This document shows positions 7,654-16,263 of a stretch of DNA of 32,663 nt, piece by piece. Both the position numbers and the translations under genes were made by a program. The notes beneath the pieces were generated by a model. The model was not told the DNA's origin and made no database searches. It was given only the letters and a program-made list of their open reading frames with translations. Numbering within the stretch: the stretch's first letter is position 1; every line of letters begins with the position of its first letter. Source of the DNA: an uncultured Colwellia sp. (lineage in GTDB: Bacteria > Pseudomonadota > Gammaproteobacteria > Enterobacterales > Alteromonadaceae); contig CAJXPG010000034.1 of NCBI GenBank assembly GCA_913057925.1, positions 1-32,663 of the forward strand, read 5' to 3'.

Positions 7654-8784
7654 ATGACACAAACACGTTTCCATGCTAGCAGACTATTTGACGGCCAAGC
7701 TTTCCTTGATGACCAAGTGTTAACTATCGTTGACGGTAAAATTACACATATTGATCAAGATACTAATAACGTAGATGTTGTCGCAACAGGTCTTGTGGTC
7801 CCGGGCTATATTGATTTGCAAGTCAATGGAGGTGGCGGAGCATTATTTAATGACTCTCCTTCTGTTGAAAATTTAAAAACGATTATGCTAGCCCATGCCA
7901 AGTTTGGTACTACGGCAATGACACCTACCTTAATCACCGATAAAGTTGAAGTGATGGAACAAGCGGCTGATGCCATTGCACAAGCTTTAGCTGAAGGTGT
8001 ACCAGGCATTGTTGGTGTTCATTTTGAGGGGCCACATTTATCCGTGGCAAAAAAAGGAACTCATTGTGAAGACTATATACGTCCAATATCTGATGCTGAG
8101 TGGCAAGTGCTATCTCGCCAAGATATCGGTCAAGTTATTGTTACCTTAGCGCCTGAAACCATTAGCGCTGATGATGTCAGTCGCATGGTGAAACTCGGCA
8201 TTAAAGTTTGTTTAGGGCACACTAACGCGGATTTTGAAACTGCACAGCAGGCAATTAATGCCGGTGCAAGTGGCTTTACCCATCTGTTCAATGCTATGTC
8301 ACCATTACAGGGGCGAGAGCCTGGTGTTGTTGGCGCGGCTTTACTTAATAACAATACCAGTTGTGGTTTAATCGTTGATGGCTTTCATGTGGATTATGCG
8401 AGTTGTAAGTTAGCTATTCAGGCTAAACCACAAGGTAAAATCTTTTTAGTTACCGATGCGATGCCGCCAGTAGGTACAGATCAAACTGAATTTGCTTTAT
8501 ATGACCGTACTGTTTACGTCGATAATGGCAAACTAACTTCAACGACGGGTGAATTAGCGGGTTCTTCATTAGATATGGCATCTGCTGTTAAAAATACTCA
8601 TCAAAAATTGGGTATCTCGTTAGATGAGGCAATACGTATGGGCAGTTTATATCCTGCACAGTATTTATATCAAAGTCTTATGGTCTGCCGTGGTGAACTT
8701 AAAGAAGGTAAGCAGGCAGATATGGTTGTACTTAATGATGATTTATCAGTGCAATCCACCTGGATTTCAGGACAAAAGATTTAG
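7654..8784 (+). CDS. nagA: N-acetylglucosamine-6-phosphate deacetylase
   Basis: This 376-residue amidohydrolase removes acetate from GlcNAc-6-phosphate to give glucosamine-6-phosphate. Family motifs are all present: GYIDLQVNGGGG (51-62), HFEGPHLS with metal ligand E125, LGHTNADF with H189, THLFNAMSPL with H210, and TDAMPP with the catalytic Asp 268. Length is normal for NagA. AGGGA lies 7 nt before ATG 7654. The gene lies 52 nt after the kinase and 67 nt before nagP with no terminator on either side, so the three are probably one transcript under the operator at 6606-6625. The next enzyme, glucosamine-6-phosphate deaminase, is absent from this window. Confidence 0.97.
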   Translation: MTQTRFHASRLFDGQAFLDDQVLTIVDGKITHIDQDTNNVDVVATGLVVPGYIDLQVNGGGGALFNDSPSVENLKTIMLAHAKFGTTAMTPTLITDKVEVMEQAADAIAQALAEGVPGIVGVHFEGPHLSVAKKGTHCEDYIRPISDAEWQVLSRQDIGQVIVTLAPETISADDVSRMVKLGIKVCLGHTNADFETAQQAINAGASGFTHLFNAMSPLQGREPGVVGAALLNNNTSCGLIVDGFHVDYASCKLAIQAKPQGKIFLVTDAMPPVGTDQTEFALYDRTVYVDNGKLTSTTGELAGSSLDMASAVKNTHQKLGISLDEAIRMGSLYPAQYLYQSLMVCRGELKEGKQADMVVLNDDLSVQSTWISGQKI

Positions 8785-8851
8785 TAGAAAAAACAACTTA
8801 TACATTCAATTTACGCAATAATTATAACAACAACGCAAGATAGAGGAAGTT

Positions 8852-10159
8852 ATGGAAATGTCAGCCACCCAAGAGAATAAACAGAGTAACGCACTGCCGA
8901 TGGTTATCGTCGCAGGGCTATTTTTCATTTTAGGTTTTGCTACCTGGTTGAACGGTTCATTGATGCCTTATTTGCAACAAATTTTGCAATTAACACCATT
9001 CCAAGCATCGCTAATCTTATTTTCTTTTTATATCGCGGTTACCTTTACCGCTCTGCCTTCTGCGGCAATTATTCGTAAAGTTGGCTATAAAAACGGTATG
9101 GCACTAGGCATGGGCACCATGATGGTTGCTGGTTTATTATTTATTCCTGCGGCTAAAACACAAATATTTCCATTGTTCTTATTAGCTCAGCTAGTCATGG
9201 GGACAGGACAAACATTATTACAAACAGCAGTAAACCCTTACGTAGTTCGTATTGGTCCTGAAGAGTCTGCTGCTGCACGTATCTCTATCATGGGTATTTT
9301 AAATAAAGGTGCCGGTGTTGTTGCGCCAATCGTTTTCACCGCGTTAATTTTGAGCGGTTTTACTGATACTGTCGGTACAGAGCTAAGCCAAACACAAATT
9401 GATGCGATGGCTGACAAGCTAATTATGCCTTATTTAGGTATGGCATTATTTATTGGTATTTTAGGTTTTGCTGTTAAAAAATCTCCGCTGCCTGAACTAG
9501 AAAGTGAAGCAGAAGAGGGTGAAAATAAAGGTCATTTAAAAGAAGCGTTAGCGCATCCTAACCTTGCTTTAGGTGTCGTTGCACTATTTTTGTATGTTGC
9601 TGTTGAAGTTATTGCTGGTGATACAATTGGTGCTTTTGCCCTTGCCTTAGGTGTTGAAAACTATAGTGTGATGACTTCTTATACCATGGGTTGTATGGTG
9701 CTGGGTTATATTTTAGGTATTGCATTAATTCCACGTTTTATTTCACAACAAAAAGCCTTGATGGTGTCTGCGGTTTTAGGTCTGTTACTAAGCTTAGGTG
9801 TTGTATTAGGTGACAATAACTCTTTTGCAATCGCTAATTCAATGTCATTTATTTTAGGTGGTGCTCAATTACCAGATACATTGATCTTAATTGCTTTCTT
9901 AGGCCTTGCTAATGCCATTGTATGGCCAGCGGTATTCCCATTAGCACTGTCTGGAATGGGTAAATTGACGAGTGTTGGCTCAGCGTTATTAGTGATGGGG
10001 ATTTCAGGTGGTGCATTTGGACCATTGTTCTGGAGCTTAGCGAGTGGCACTAGTGGTCAAGCTATTGATCTTCAAGGTGGTTATATAGTGATGTTACCTT
10101 GTTATTTATTTATATTATTCTACGCTGTTAAAGGCTGTAAGATGAAATCTTGGAAGTAA
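8852..10159 (+). CDS. nagP: N-acetylglucosamine permease NagP (sugar MFS transporter)
   Basis: This 435-residue, strongly hydrophobic inner-membrane protein has about 12 membrane segments and the pattern of the fucose/glucose-galactose (FHS) branch of the major facilitator superfamily. Typical features are the N-terminal FILGFATWLNGSLMPYL segment, RKVGYKNGMALG after the second or third helix, and MGTGQTLLQTAVNPYV. It should import GlcNAc by proton or sodium symport. AGAGGAAG lies 6 nt before ATG 8852, a strong ribosome-binding site. It is the last gene of the operon, followed by a terminator at 10234-10273. The GlcNAc specificity is inferred from position next to nagA and the kinase, matching NagP of Shewanella. 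Confidence 0.88.
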   Translation: MEMSATQENKQSNALPMVIVAGLFFILGFATWLNGSLMPYLQQILQLTPFQASLILFSFYIAVTFTALPSAAIIRKVGYKNGMALGMGTMMVAGLLFIPAAKTQIFPLFLLAQLVMGTGQTLLQTAVNPYVVRIGPEESAAARISIMGILNKGAGVVAPIVFTALILSGFTDTVGTELSQTQIDAMADKLIMPYLGMALFIGILGFAVKKSPLPELESEAEEGENKGHLKEALAHPNLALGVVALFLYVAVEVIAGDTIGAFALALGVENYSVMTSYTMGCMVLGYILGIALIPRFISQQKALMVSAVLGLLLSLGVVLGDNNSFAIANSMSFILGGAQLPDTLILIAFLGLANAIVWPAVFPLALSGMGKLTSVGSALLVMGISGGAFGPLFWSLASGTSGQAIDLQGGYIVMLPCYLFILFYAVKGCKMKSWK

Positions 10160-10233
10160 TATACTCATTAAGAGTTATGTAAACCTGCGCGTTAAAACCA
10201 TCGTGAATTTGATGTGATTTAAACGACAGTATA

Positions 10234-10273
10234 AAAACCTCAAGTTAGTTTCATCACTGCTTGAGGTTTTTTT
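10234..10273 (+). terminator. Rho-independent terminator of the nagK-nagA-nagP operon
   Basis: An 11-bp stem AAAACCTCAAG (10234-10244) / CTTGAGGTTTT (10260-10270), with a 15-nt loop, ends in a seven-base T tract. It lies 75 nt after the nagP stop. Confidence 0.85.
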
Positions 10274-10340
10274 GTTAGGAATATTGGTGTGTTAACCGCA
10301 TATAGTGGAAAGTAATAGCTTAGTCTTTATTAGTGTTTAA

Positions 10341-10445
10341 AACATCCTTATCTGGTTGTACCAGATGTTGACCTTAGTTCATAAGGTGGCTATTATTAAT
10401 ACATAGCTTAAGGTCAGACCACTAACGAAATTGTGTCGTTAAACG
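10341..10445 (+). promoter_or_regulatory. Structured leader with a FadR-like palindrome upstream of a small gene
   Basis: ATCTGGTTGTACCAGAT (10350-10366) has arms identical to the E. coli fadB FadR operator as I recall it and fits the TGGTNNNACCA core of FadR-type sites. It is followed by a hairpin ACCTTA/TAAGGT (10371-10387), a second copy of the right arm, TAAGGTCA (10409-10416), that could pair with TGACCTTA (10369-10376) instead, and a hairpin TAACGA/TCGTTA (10423-10441). The 345-nt gap 10160-10504 otherwise holds only the nagP terminator. Confidence 0.5.
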
Positions 10446-10504
10446 ATAAAACTGTTAGCTAAACTATACAAATAAAGTTGTTACTAATTTAAAAGGATTT
10501 AAAT

Positions 10505-10714
10505 ATGAGTGAAGCAAAACGTAAGGTTACCGTAATATACTGTTGCGATGATGATCTGTCATTGTATCGCAAAACTCGCAGTTTCAACTTAAACGCTTAC
10601 GGCGATATGATTATTCCTCAAGATTTCAAACGTGGTAAAACTATCGTCGCGGTATGCGATGGTGAGATAAATGTTATTAATAGTATTGGTGACAAACTAG
10701 TAGAAGAGTTCTAA
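10505..10714 (+). CDS. Small conserved protein, TIGR02922-like
   Basis: This 69-residue protein has no signal peptide or membrane segment and is probably cytoplasmic. It reads as a compact alpha/beta domain: a strand KVTVIYCC (7-14), an acidic DDD, a basic middle (YRKTRSFNLN), then MIIPQDFKRGKTIVAVCDGEINVINSIGDKL. The IIPxDFxxGKxIxAVCxGExxxxNxxGD pattern matches my memory of the TIGR02922 family, short proteins of unknown function from Colwellia, Shewanella and relatives. AAAGGA lies about 6 nt before the ATG. It stands alone, between a structured leader with a FadR-like site and a strong bidirectional hairpin, so it is a single-gene unit. No function can be assigned; the family name is from memory and should be treated as likely, not certain. 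Confidence 0.75.
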   Translation: MSEAKRKVTVIYCCDDDLSLYRKTRSFNLNAYGDMIIPQDFKRGKTIVAVCDGEINVINSIGDKLVEEF

Positions 10715-10804
10715 CAGCTAACAGCATTTATTTTTAAACTAGATAATATCTAGCACTTTATTAAAGCGACTAAAGTATCGAATTTTTTAGTTATAAATAT
10801 AAAG

Positions 10805-10842
10805 AAACACCCTTGATATGGCGACATATCAAGGGTGTTTTT
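10805..10842. terminator. Strong hairpin between convergent small gene and ccmE, probably bidirectional
   Basis: A perfect 16-bp stem AAACACCCTTGATATG (10805-10820) / CATATCAAGGGTGTTT (10825-10840) with a GCGA loop. T-rich sequence follows on the plus strand, and TTTCTTTA follows on the minus strand. It can terminate both the small gene at 10505 and the ccmABCDE operon ending at 10931. Confidence 0.85.
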
Positions 10843-10930
10843 GTTTAAGCTAATGAGAATATTGCAGCGCTAATTTTCGCTTACACTTTAAGCTGAGTAC
10901 TAATAGTTTAGCTACTTTCTTTAAAGTCGA

Positions 10931-11458
10931 TTAATAACCTTTACTCTCTAGTTGTTTTTCAGTGTACTTTGTTTTTTCATGTTTCTGACCCTTCTTATCA
11001 GCAAGCTCTGCCGGCATATAGTTTTCATCATGTTTTGCCAGAACTTCACTTGCTTCAATGCTAAGGCCTGTAGGCGGGTGATCTTCAAGTGTGCCATTAG
11101 CAACAATGCCTTGTCCTTCACGGAAAAGATCAGGCAATATGCCTTCATAGTAAACTGTTACCATAGGGTCGGTATCTTTAAACTCAATTGGCATTGTCAT
11201 ATCACTTAATCTAAATGATACCTTTAAGCTTTCAGGATCGCGCTTAACAGAGCCAGGAACAACTAAACCACCAATACGAATGCGTTGACCAATGCTCGGT
11301 TTAAGGCCGGTTTCTTTTTTACCTTGCGTTATTTCTGAAGGGGTAAAAAATAAATCGATATTTTGGCTTAATGCGTACAACACTAAACCTGAAACAGCGC
11401 CGATACCGATTAAAATGCTGGCTACTATGGTAAGACGTTTTTTACGACGTGGATTCAT
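10931..11458 (-). CDS. ccmE: Cytochrome c maturation protein CcmE (heme chaperone)
   Basis: This 175-residue membrane-anchored periplasmic protein binds heme covalently and hands it to CcmF. One N-terminal transmembrane helix (about 9-31) follows a basic start; the beta-barrel domain carries [17 protein letters not shown] (61-71) and the heme-binding histidine H143 in AKHDENYMP, the canonical HxxxY context with Y147. The C-terminal tail is long, lysine-rich and probably flexible. The ATG overlaps the ccmD stop in TAATG at 11458. It is the last gene of ccmABCDE, followed by the hairpin at 10805-10842. Confidence 0.97.
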   Translation of the reverse strand: MNPRRKKRLTIVASILIGIGAVSGLVLYALSQNIDLFFTPSEITQGKKETGLKPSIGQRIRIGGLVVPGSVKRDPESLKVSFRLSDMTMPIEFKDTDPMVTVYYEGILPDLFREGQGIVANGTLEDHPPTGLSIEASEVLAKHDENYMPAELADKKGQKHEKTKYTEKQLESKGY

Positions 11459-11691
11459 TATTCTGTGACCTCATTTAATGCTTTATTTTGTTGTTTACGT
11501 TGCTCTCGGGCTTGGCGAAGTTTATCTTCACGTTGCTTACGCTTAGCGATTTGATTAATTATTTGTTGATGACCGGCTTTTGAGCTGACCAATAAAAGGG
11601 TAAGTATTAATGCCGCAGCACCAAAGGAAAGCCAGACATAAAAACCATAGCCGCCCATATCGATGAAATCGCTAAAACTATTAAATTGCAT
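11458..11691 (-). CDS. ccmD: Heme exporter protein CcmD
   Basis: This 77-residue protein has the CcmD pattern: a short N-terminus ([26 protein letters not shown] split across the interface), one transmembrane helix (about 15-37), and a strongly basic coiled-coil-like tail rich in Arg, Lys and Gln. CcmD binds CcmC and CcmE and helps release holo-CcmE from the CcmABC complex. It lies 54 nt after ccmC and overlaps ccmE by one base, supporting co-translation. Confidence 0.93.
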   Translation of the reverse strand: MQFNSFSDFIDMGGYGFYVWLSFGAAALILTLLLVSSKAGHQQIINQIAKRKQREDKLRQAREQRKQQNKALNEVTE

Positions 11692-11745
11692 TGACTGCTC
11701 TCCAAGTACTTCGCTAATTTTAGAGTTGATTGATGTAACTTAGTG

Positions 11746-12492
11746 TTACTTAGTTGTATTTTGTTGTACTAACTCGCGCACCCAAGGACGTATGCTATTA
11801 CGAGCTAAGATCTCATTTCTAAAGCGTAAACAAACGATCACACCAACCAATAATGAAAAACCTATAAAACAAAAAATAAATGGCCATAACATATCAAGCG
11901 ACATAGATGGCTTACCTAGCTTACTGACGGTAGAACCTTGATGAAGAGTGTTCCACCAGTCAACTGAGTATTTAATGATTGGAATATTAATAACACCAAC
12001 TAACGTTAATATACCTGCAGCCTTACCCGCGAGGTTTTTATCTTCAAAGGCACTATGTAAAGCGATAACGCCAAGGTATAAAAATAATAAAATCAACTCA
12101 GAAGTTAATCTTGCATCCCAAATCCACCAAGTGCCCCACATAGGTTTACCCCAAGCAGCACCGGTTATGAGTGCAATGGCGGTAAAAGCGGCGCCAACAG
12201 GTGCCATCGCCGCAGCAGAAGCATCAGCTAATTTTAATTGCCAAACTAAGCTACTAAATGCAGCAACAGCCATGGCGAAATAGATACCCATGGATAAAGA
12301 GGCTGCAGGAACATGAACATAAAAAATACGAAAACTATGACCTTGCTGGTAATCAGCAGGTGCAAACAGTAATGCCCAAACGAGTCCAATACTTAAGAAG
12401 ATGGCAGCAAGCCAAGCTAGCCAAGGCAGCATTTTATTGGTGAAGTTGTATGACACTTCAGGATTTGCATAGGGGTGTAACCATTTCCACAT
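11746..12492 (-). CDS. ccmC: Heme transporter/handling protein CcmC
   Basis: This 248-residue inner-membrane protein with six predicted helices loads heme onto CcmE. The WWD domain WGTWWIWDARLTS is at 119-131, flanked by the two conserved periplasmic heme-ligand histidines H60 (FYVHVPAA) and H184 (NTLHQG), which fall at the same numbers as in E. coli CcmC. Its ATG overlaps the ccmB stop (TAATG at 12492), so translation is coupled. Downstream ccmD follows after 54 nt. Confidence 0.97.
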   Translation of the reverse strand: MWKWLHPYANPEVSYNFTNKMLPWLAWLAAIFLSIGLVWALLFAPADYQQGHSFRIFYVHVPAASLSMGIYFAMAVAAFSSLVWQLKLADASAAAMAPVGAAFTAIALITGAAWGKPMWGTWWIWDARLTSELILLFLYLGVIALHSAFEDKNLAGKAAGILTLVGVINIPIIKYSVDWWNTLHQGSTVSKLGKPSMSLDMLWPFIFCFIGFSLLVGVIVCLRFRNEILARNSIRPWVRELVQQNTTK

Positions 12493-13241
12493 TAGTTAGT
12501 ACTCACTTTTAGGGCTGCGCCAACTGCAAAAGGGGCGAGCGATAAAGAACCGAAAAATAGCGCGGCAATTATAGCAAGTTGTCCGCTGTAAGGTAAGCCA
12601 AGTGCTGCTGTATCAATAGCACTGGTCGCAAAAATTAAAACAGGTATGTAAAGTGGTAAAACCAGCAAACTTAGTAACACGCCACCTTTTTTAATACCTA
12701 CTGTAAGCGCAACACCAATAGCCCCTAACAAGCTTAATACCGGCGTGCCAAGTAAAAGTGTCAGTAACAGCGCGGTGTAGCTTTGTTCGTTTAAGTGCAG
12801 TAGTACCGCAAGTAATGGCGCAATTAAAATAAGTGGTAAGCCGGTGATAATCCAATGAGCAAGTATTTTCGCCAGTACCAATAAAAATATTGGGTGCGGG
12901 CTTAATAGCATTTGTTCTAAAGAACCGTCTTGGTGATCTGACTTAAATAACCTATCTAAAGAGAGTAACGTCGCCAATAAAGCGGCCACCCAGATAATGC
13001 CTGGTGCTATTCTACTTAATGTTTGTGCTTCAGGACCTATGCCTAAAGGAAATAAGGTGATCACAATAACAAAAAACAACAATGGATTGATAATGTCATC
13101 TTTGTGTCTCATGGCAATAGTTAAATCGCGCTTTAACACCAACATAAATGCATGACGATAAGACAATCGAACCGAAGACTTGGCGTGTTCGGTTGAAGTT
13201 GTTGTCGTTGTTAATTCTGCAGATTGTGCTTTTAAGGTCAT
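12492..13241 (-). CDS. ccmB: Heme ABC exporter permease CcmB
   Basis: This 249-residue protein is the permease partner of CcmA. It begins with a hydrophilic segment, then has the CcmB signature RDLTIAMRHKDDIINPLLFF (residues about 39-58) and six hydrophobic helices, plus the SLDRLFKSDHQDGSLEQ-type cytoplasmic loop that contacts the ATPase. The N-terminal 25 residues are Thr/Ser-rich and longer than usual. AGGA lies 10 nt before the ATG; the gene starts 18 nt after ccmA and overlaps ccmC by one base. Confidence 0.96.
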   Translation of the reverse strand: MTLKAQSAELTTTTTSTEHAKSSVRLSYRHAFMLVLKRDLTIAMRHKDDIINPLLFFVIVITLFPLGIGPEAQTLSRIAPGIIWVAALLATLLSLDRLFKSDHQDGSLEQMLLSPHPIFLLVLAKILAHWIITGLPLILIAPLLAVLLHLNEQSYTALLLTLLLGTPVLSLLGAIGVALTVGIKKGGVLLSLLVLPLYIPVLIFATSAIDTAALGLPYSGQLAIIAALFFGSLSLAPFAVGAALKVSTN

Positions 13242-13259
13242 TCTTTTATTTCCTAAGCG

Positions 13260-13928
13260 TTAATCAAAAGCACAATCGCTATTGTAATCTAAAGTAATTT
13301 TTTTGACTTGCTCTGGTTTAATTGAGATCAAGTCTTGATGCGTAGTTAAAATGACACACCCGCCGCGGCTGGCATGATCAATAAATAGCTGTTCTAAACT
13401 TGCCACACCTTGTTTATCGATGGCGGTAAATGGTTCATCTAATATCCAAACCGGAGCATCACTTTGATAAAGGCGAGCTAATGCAATTCGTCTATGTTGA
13501 CCTGCACTAAGATGCGATGCCAGGCTATCTTCAAATCCAAGTAGATTAACATTTGCTAGATACTCTGAAGTCTTGCTAGCGTCGTTACCATGCAAGGCAA
13601 GGTTAAATGCTAAGTTTTCTTCTGCTGTCATCTCGCCTTTAACACCAGATAAATGCCCAAAGTAGAGTAAGTTTTGCTGAAATTCCTCGCGGCACTGATT
13701 CACGGCTTGTGCTTTATATAGGACTTGACCGTCATAAGGCTGAGACAAACCTGACAATATGCGTAATAAGCTAGTTTTACCTGAACCATTAGGCCCTTCA
13801 ACTTGCACTATATCTCCAGCATGAATCTCAATAGACAGTTCATCAAATAATAAGCGCTCTTCTCTAATACAAGTTAAGTTGTTAGCGCTAATTAATGGGG
13901 GTAAACTTTGTTTTGGCAATGTCTTCAC
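13260..13928 (-). CDS. ccmA: Heme ABC exporter ATP-binding protein CcmA
   Basis: This ABC ATPase drives release of holo-CcmE from CcmC/D. With the start used here (GTG 13928, 222 residues), Walker A GPNGSGKT is at 45-52, the signature LSAGQ at 140-144, Walker B WILDE at 161-165, and the H-loop in LTTHQDL near the end. No ATG occurs close to the conserved ISANNLTCIREERLLF start of the family; GTG 13928 and TTG 13919 are the two sensible start codons. The frame stays open to TTG 14084, but the extra 52 residues look nothing like CcmA. It heads the ccmABCDE operon, divergent from ccmF. Confidence 0.93.
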   Translation of the reverse strand: MKTLPKQSLPPLISANNLTCIREERLLFDELSIEIHAGDIVQVEGPNGSGKTSLLRILSGLSQPYDGQVLYKAQAVNQCREEFQQNLLYFGHLSGVKGEMTAEENLAFNLALHGNDASKTSEYLANVNLLGFEDSLASHLSAGQHRRIALARLYQSDAPVWILDEPFTAIDKQGVASLEQLFIDHASRGGCVILTTHQDLISIKPEQVKKITLDYNSDCAFD

Positions 13929-13996
13929 TTTCTTTATTAAATAGTAATTGTGTCTAACTAGGTGGCAAATACTAACGCATGTTTGTCGTGTTATTG

Positions 13997-14010
13997 TTGA
14001 TATGGATCGT
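13997..14010. promoter_or_regulatory. Possible FNR-type site between the divergent ccm operons
   Basis: TTGATATGGATCGT matches the FNR/EtrA consensus TTGAT-N4-ATCAA at 8 of 10 defined positions. It lies 69 nt upstream of the ccmA start and about 210 nt upstream of ccmF. Anaerobic control of ccm genes by FNR-type regulators is known in other Gammaproteobacteria. The match is imperfect, so this is a weak call. The 289-nt gap 13929-14217 shows no other recognizable element. Confidence 0.3.
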
Positions 14011-14217
14011 ATAATCACTTTGGGCAATATAATACCATAGCCAGCACATACATAGAGCACGAAAGTTGTAACATTATGAAACAACTTGAGTGGTTAATTT
14101 ACATTAATATTGTTTGCAATTAAATGTTAGTATGACGCGATAATTTTTAATCTACAAAGTTATCGATTATAACGAGATAGTAGATTAACTGTTTTTAGAA
14201 GTAGAGCGGAGAAATTA

Positions 14218-16260
14218 ATGATACCTGACCTGGTAGCAAACCAAATACCTGAACTCGTTCCCGAACTTGGTCAACTTGCCCTCACCATAGCATTGGCATT
14301 TGCCATATGTTTAAGTTTAATTCCACTTATTGGTGTTCATAGCCCGCAACAGAGTTCTTTGAAACGACTCGTTGGATATGCCAAGCCCTTAACATATGGT
14401 ATGTTCATTTTTACCGGCATTAGTCTTGTTATTCTCGGTTATAGTTTTGTTATCGATGACTTCTCAGTTAAATATATAGCTAGCCACTCAAATAGTCATT
14501 TGCCGTATTACTTTAAAATAAGTGCTGTTTGGGGCGGACATGAAGGTTCATTATTACTTTGGGTATTCTCATTAACTGCTTGGACTGCTGCAGTAGCAAA
14601 ATTCTCTAACGGTATCGAAGAAGAGTTTATTACTCGGGTGCTTGCAGTAATGGGCATGATAGGTGTTGGTTTCATCGCTTTTACCCTGTTAACATCTAAC
14701 CCTTTTGAACGTTTATGGCCAAATGTGCCAATGGAAGGTCGGGACTTAAACCCGCTATTACAAGATGTTGGTTTAATTATTCATCCGCCATTACTTTATC
14801 TAGGTTATGTAGGCTTTGCTGTTGCTTTTGCCTTTGCTGTTGCTGCGCTTATGGCTGGTAAGATGGATGCTGCTTGGGCGCGTTGGTCACGTCCTTGGAC
14901 AGTTGGTGCCTGGATGTTTTTAACTTTAGGTATTGCACTAGGTAGTTGGTGGGCATACTACGAACTTGGCTGGGGCGGTTGGTGGTTCTGGGATCCGGTT
15001 GAAAATGCTTCCTTTATGCCATGGTTAATTGGTACCGCACTGATTCACTCGTTAGCGGTTACCGAAAAACGCGGAACCTTTAGAAACTGGACCATTTTAT
15101 TAGCTATTTTTGCCTTTGGCTTGAGCTTATTAGGAACCTTCTTAGTTCGTTCTGGCGTAATTACCTCTGTGCATTCATTTGCCGCAGATCCATCGCGCGG
15201 TATCTTTATATTGATGCTACTTGCTATTGCAATGGGGGGCGCATTAACACTTTACGCTTTCAGAGCAAATACGGTAGCTAGTTTTTCTCGTTTTGCTTTT
15301 TACTCTCGTGAAACAGCGTTATTACTGTGTAACGTAATATTAGTCATTGCCACAGTAACTGTTCTACTCGGTACACTATATCCACTGCTGGTTGATGCAC
15401 TAGGTTACGGTAAAATATCAGTAGGCCCGCCGTATTTCAATGCGGTGTTTGTTCCTATAATGAGTATTTTATTTATCATCATGGGTATTGGGCCACTCAT
15501 TCGCTGGAAGAAGGCTAAACAAGGTGAGTTGCGCAAACAAATCTTTAAACCTTCAGTATTAAGTCTTGCTTTTGGTTTACTGTTCCCAATCGTTTATGGC
15601 GGTGAGTTTAATGCGCTAGTTGCTATGGGGATGATTCTTGCTTCATGGGTATTCTTAGTAGTACTTAGAGAAGTGGTAAATCAATATAAGATTCAAGGTA
15701 AATTAACCTTAAGTCATTTAGGTATGGCAGTCGCTCATGCGGGTATTGCGGTGACAATTGTTGGTGTTACTGTGGTTTCCATGTATGAAAGCGAAACAAA
15801 TATTAAAATGTCGGTAAACGACAAAGTGCTAGTTTCAGGTTACGACATTGAATTTAAAGGTATTAAAAATGTTGAAGGGCCGAACTATAGTGCTCAGCAA
15901 GGACAAGTGAACGTCTATCAAGATGGTGAATTTATTACCTTGTTAAAACCAGAACGTCGTGCCTACCGTGTACAAACCATGGGGATGACTGAAGCGGCAA
16001 TTGATCCTGGTTTATTTAGAGATGTTTATGTTGCGCTTGGTGATCCTTTACCTGATGGTGCTTGGGCTATCCGTGTTCATTACAAGCCGTTTGTCCGCTG
16101 GATTTGGCTTGGCGCTATCTTCATGAGTATAGGTGGTATCTTATCAATGCTTGATAAACGTTATCGTCGCAAGAAAACCAGTAAAGCTGCTGAAAATGTT
16201 GTTGCAGACTCACTAACTAGCTCTGTTGCAGCAAATAATACGAAAGTAACGGAGGCCTAA
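14218..16260 (+). CDS. ccmF: Heme lyase subunit CcmF
   Basis: This 680-residue polytopic inner-membrane protein is the core of the cytochrome c heme lyase. It shows WGGHEGSLLLW (105-115), the LIIHPPLLYLGYVG segment with the conserved histidine H189 (187-200), the periplasmic WWD domain GWGGWWFWDPVENASFMPW (251-269), and many hydrophobic helices with a large C-terminal periplasmic loop before the last helix. Length matches the family (about 650 residues). GGAG lies 7 nt before ATG 14218. It is the first gene of ccmFGHI, only 3 nt from ccmG, whose ribosome-binding GGAGG sits inside the end of ccmF. Confidence 0.97.
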   Translation: MIPDLVANQIPELVPELGQLALTIALAFAICLSLIPLIGVHSPQQSSLKRLVGYAKPLTYGMFIFTGISLVILGYSFVIDDFSVKYIASHSNSHLPYYFKISAVWGGHEGSLLLWVFSLTAWTAAVAKFSNGIEEEFITRVLAVMGMIGVGFIAFTLLTSNPFERLWPNVPMEGRDLNPLLQDVGLIIHPPLLYLGYVGFAVAFAFAVAALMAGKMDAAWARWSRPWTVGAWMFLTLGIALGSWWAYYELGWGGWWFWDPVENASFMPWLIGTALIHSLAVTEKRGTFRNWTILLAIFAFGLSLLGTFLVRSGVITSVHSFAADPSRGIFILMLLAIAMGGALTLYAFRANTVASFSRFAFYSRETALLLCNVILVIATVTVLLGTLYPLLVDALGYGKISVGPPYFNAVFVPIMSILFIIMGIGPLIRWKKAKQGELRKQIFKPSVLSLAFGLLFPIVYGGEFNALVAMGMILASWVFLVVLREVVNQYKIQGKLTLSHLGMAVAHAGIAVTIVGVTVVSMYESETNIKMSVNDKVLVSGYDIEFKGIKNVEGPNYSAQQGQVNVYQDGEFITLLKPERRAYRVQTMGMTEAAIDPGLFRDVYVALGDPLPDGAWAIRVHYKPFVRWIWLGAIFMSIGGILSMLDKRYRRKKTSKAAENVVADSLTSSVAANNTKVTEA

Positions 16261-16263
16261 TCA

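Noticed and set aside
14138..14165. Inverted repeat CGATAA...TTATCG upstream of ccmF
   Set aside because: Six-base arms with a 16-nt gap in AT-rich DNA are expected by chance; no known operator matches.
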